Shown: piece by piece, positions 63,631 to 64,000 of the stretch
Numbering within the stretch: the first letter of the stretch is position 1
Layout of the letters: every line of letters starts with the position of its first letter
NCBI RefSeq assembly: GCF_017916325.1
Contig: NC_090166.1
Location: 355,001 to 419,000 of the forward strand
DNA: 64,000 nucleotides
Reading direction: 5' to 3'
Source of the DNA: Leishmania martiniquensis
Taxonomy: Eukaryota > Euglenozoa > Kinetoplastea > Trypanosomatida > Trypanosomatidae
Made by a program: the position numbers and the translations under genes
The notes under the pieces: generated by a model
What the model saw: the letters and a program-made list of their open reading frames with translations, nothing else
The model's database searches: none
Told to the model about the DNA's origin: nothing

Positions 63631-64000
63631 GATGTCTGTGTCTCCTGGCCCCCTCCTCCTCGTCTGCGAGAAGATCAGTGAAGGGGGAGAGGGGGATGCA
63701 AGCGGAATAGGTGCCCTGCGTTGGCGAGTGGCTTTGTGCTGGTAGTCGTGGTAAGTGGGAAGGGAAGGGCGTTGTGTGTGTGTGTGTATATGGGGGGAGG
63801 CGGAAGGAATGAGGGAGGCGACTGTGTGTGCGCCCGGTGCTATCGGCGGGTGACTCAAGAGGAAGCCGATTCGGGGTAGTGGCCCGAGGCGTGCGGGAGA
63901 AATGTTCAGTAGGAGAGAAAAAAAAAGAATGTCGGGGCGACCGGCCTGCGGTATCCCGTGAAGACGGTGCGTGTTGCTCTAACAGCGGGAAAAAAGGCAC
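63631..64000. other. Upstream region at window edge
   Basis: The 5'UTR/splice region of the nucleoporin gene, with a (GT)n run near 63774-63788 and an A-rich run near 63919-63927. No gene seen before the window ends. Confidence 0.6.
63664..63710 (-). promoter_or_regulatory. Candidate trans-splice acceptor for the nucleoporin gene
   Basis: The minus strand reads ATCCCCCTCTCCCCCTTCACTG then CTTCTCGCAG, with the AG at 63664-63665, about 34 nt before the ATG at 63630. A classic polypyrimidine-AG layout. Confidence 0.45.

Noticed and set aside
1..64000. tRNA, rRNA, snoRNA and CRISPR arrays
   Set aside because: Looked for T-loop-like and regularly spaced repeat patterns; none convincing. A strand-switch region is also not visible.

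Overview
The window looks like nuclear DNA of a trypanosomatid, most likely Leishmania or a close relative. It is GC-rich. The genes are long, intron-less and carried on one strand only (minus), as in a polycistronic transcription unit. Intergenic DNA is full of purine runs on the plus strand, which read as polypyrimidine tracts in the minus transcript and mark trans-splice/polyadenylation regions. (CA)n/(TG)n/(TA)n microsatellites and short interspersed, retroposon-like (SIDER-like) repeats are frequent. No bacterial-style promoters, CRISPR arrays, tRNAs or rRNAs were seen. Transcription runs from high to low coordinates.

Reading in that direction: an FG-repeat nucleoporin (60700-63630); a biotin-protein ligase (58809-59600); a SET-domain lysine methyltransferase-like protein (55149-57449) bracketed by an inverted repeat; and a Lys/Ala-rich protein (51832-53106). 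Next comes a frameshifted, truncated relic of an RRM gene (about 49428-49900), an 8-kb stretch with no convincing gene, and the intact RRM protein that the relic resembles (38711-41449). A second 9-kb gene-poor stretch follows, holding repeats and coding-like scraps. Then come a large hypothetical protein with a twice-repeated YYYY motif (26761-29616), a HAS1/DDX18-like protein that has lost its helicase motifs (19980-22244), and three neighbouring genes with PDZ-like modules (15508-18951, 12517-13776, 9237-11528). Two of those three carry AT-hook or AT-hook-like basic segments. The low-coordinate end has a hypothetical protein (5396-7843), a tiny membrane protein (4248-4487), and the 5' part of another hypothetical gene that leaves the window (1-1839).

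The most interesting points are: (1) the PDZ-like/AT-hook trio, a possible lineage-specific nuclear or chromatin scaffold set; (2) the catalytically dead HAS1-like protein; (3) a biotin ligase whose loop has Thr where E. coli BirA has the well-known Arg118; (4) near-identical direct repeats (569 bp, about 8.9 kb apart; 297 bp, 17.4 kb apart) and an inverted repeat around the SET gene, all suited to the repeat-mediated amplification known in Leishmania; (5) the decayed RRM duplicate and the two unusually long gene-poor intervals.

All functional statements rest on reading motifs by eye. No database search was possible. Starts were placed at the first usable ATG; several frames are open further upstream but only from GTG or TTG codons, which I did not use.
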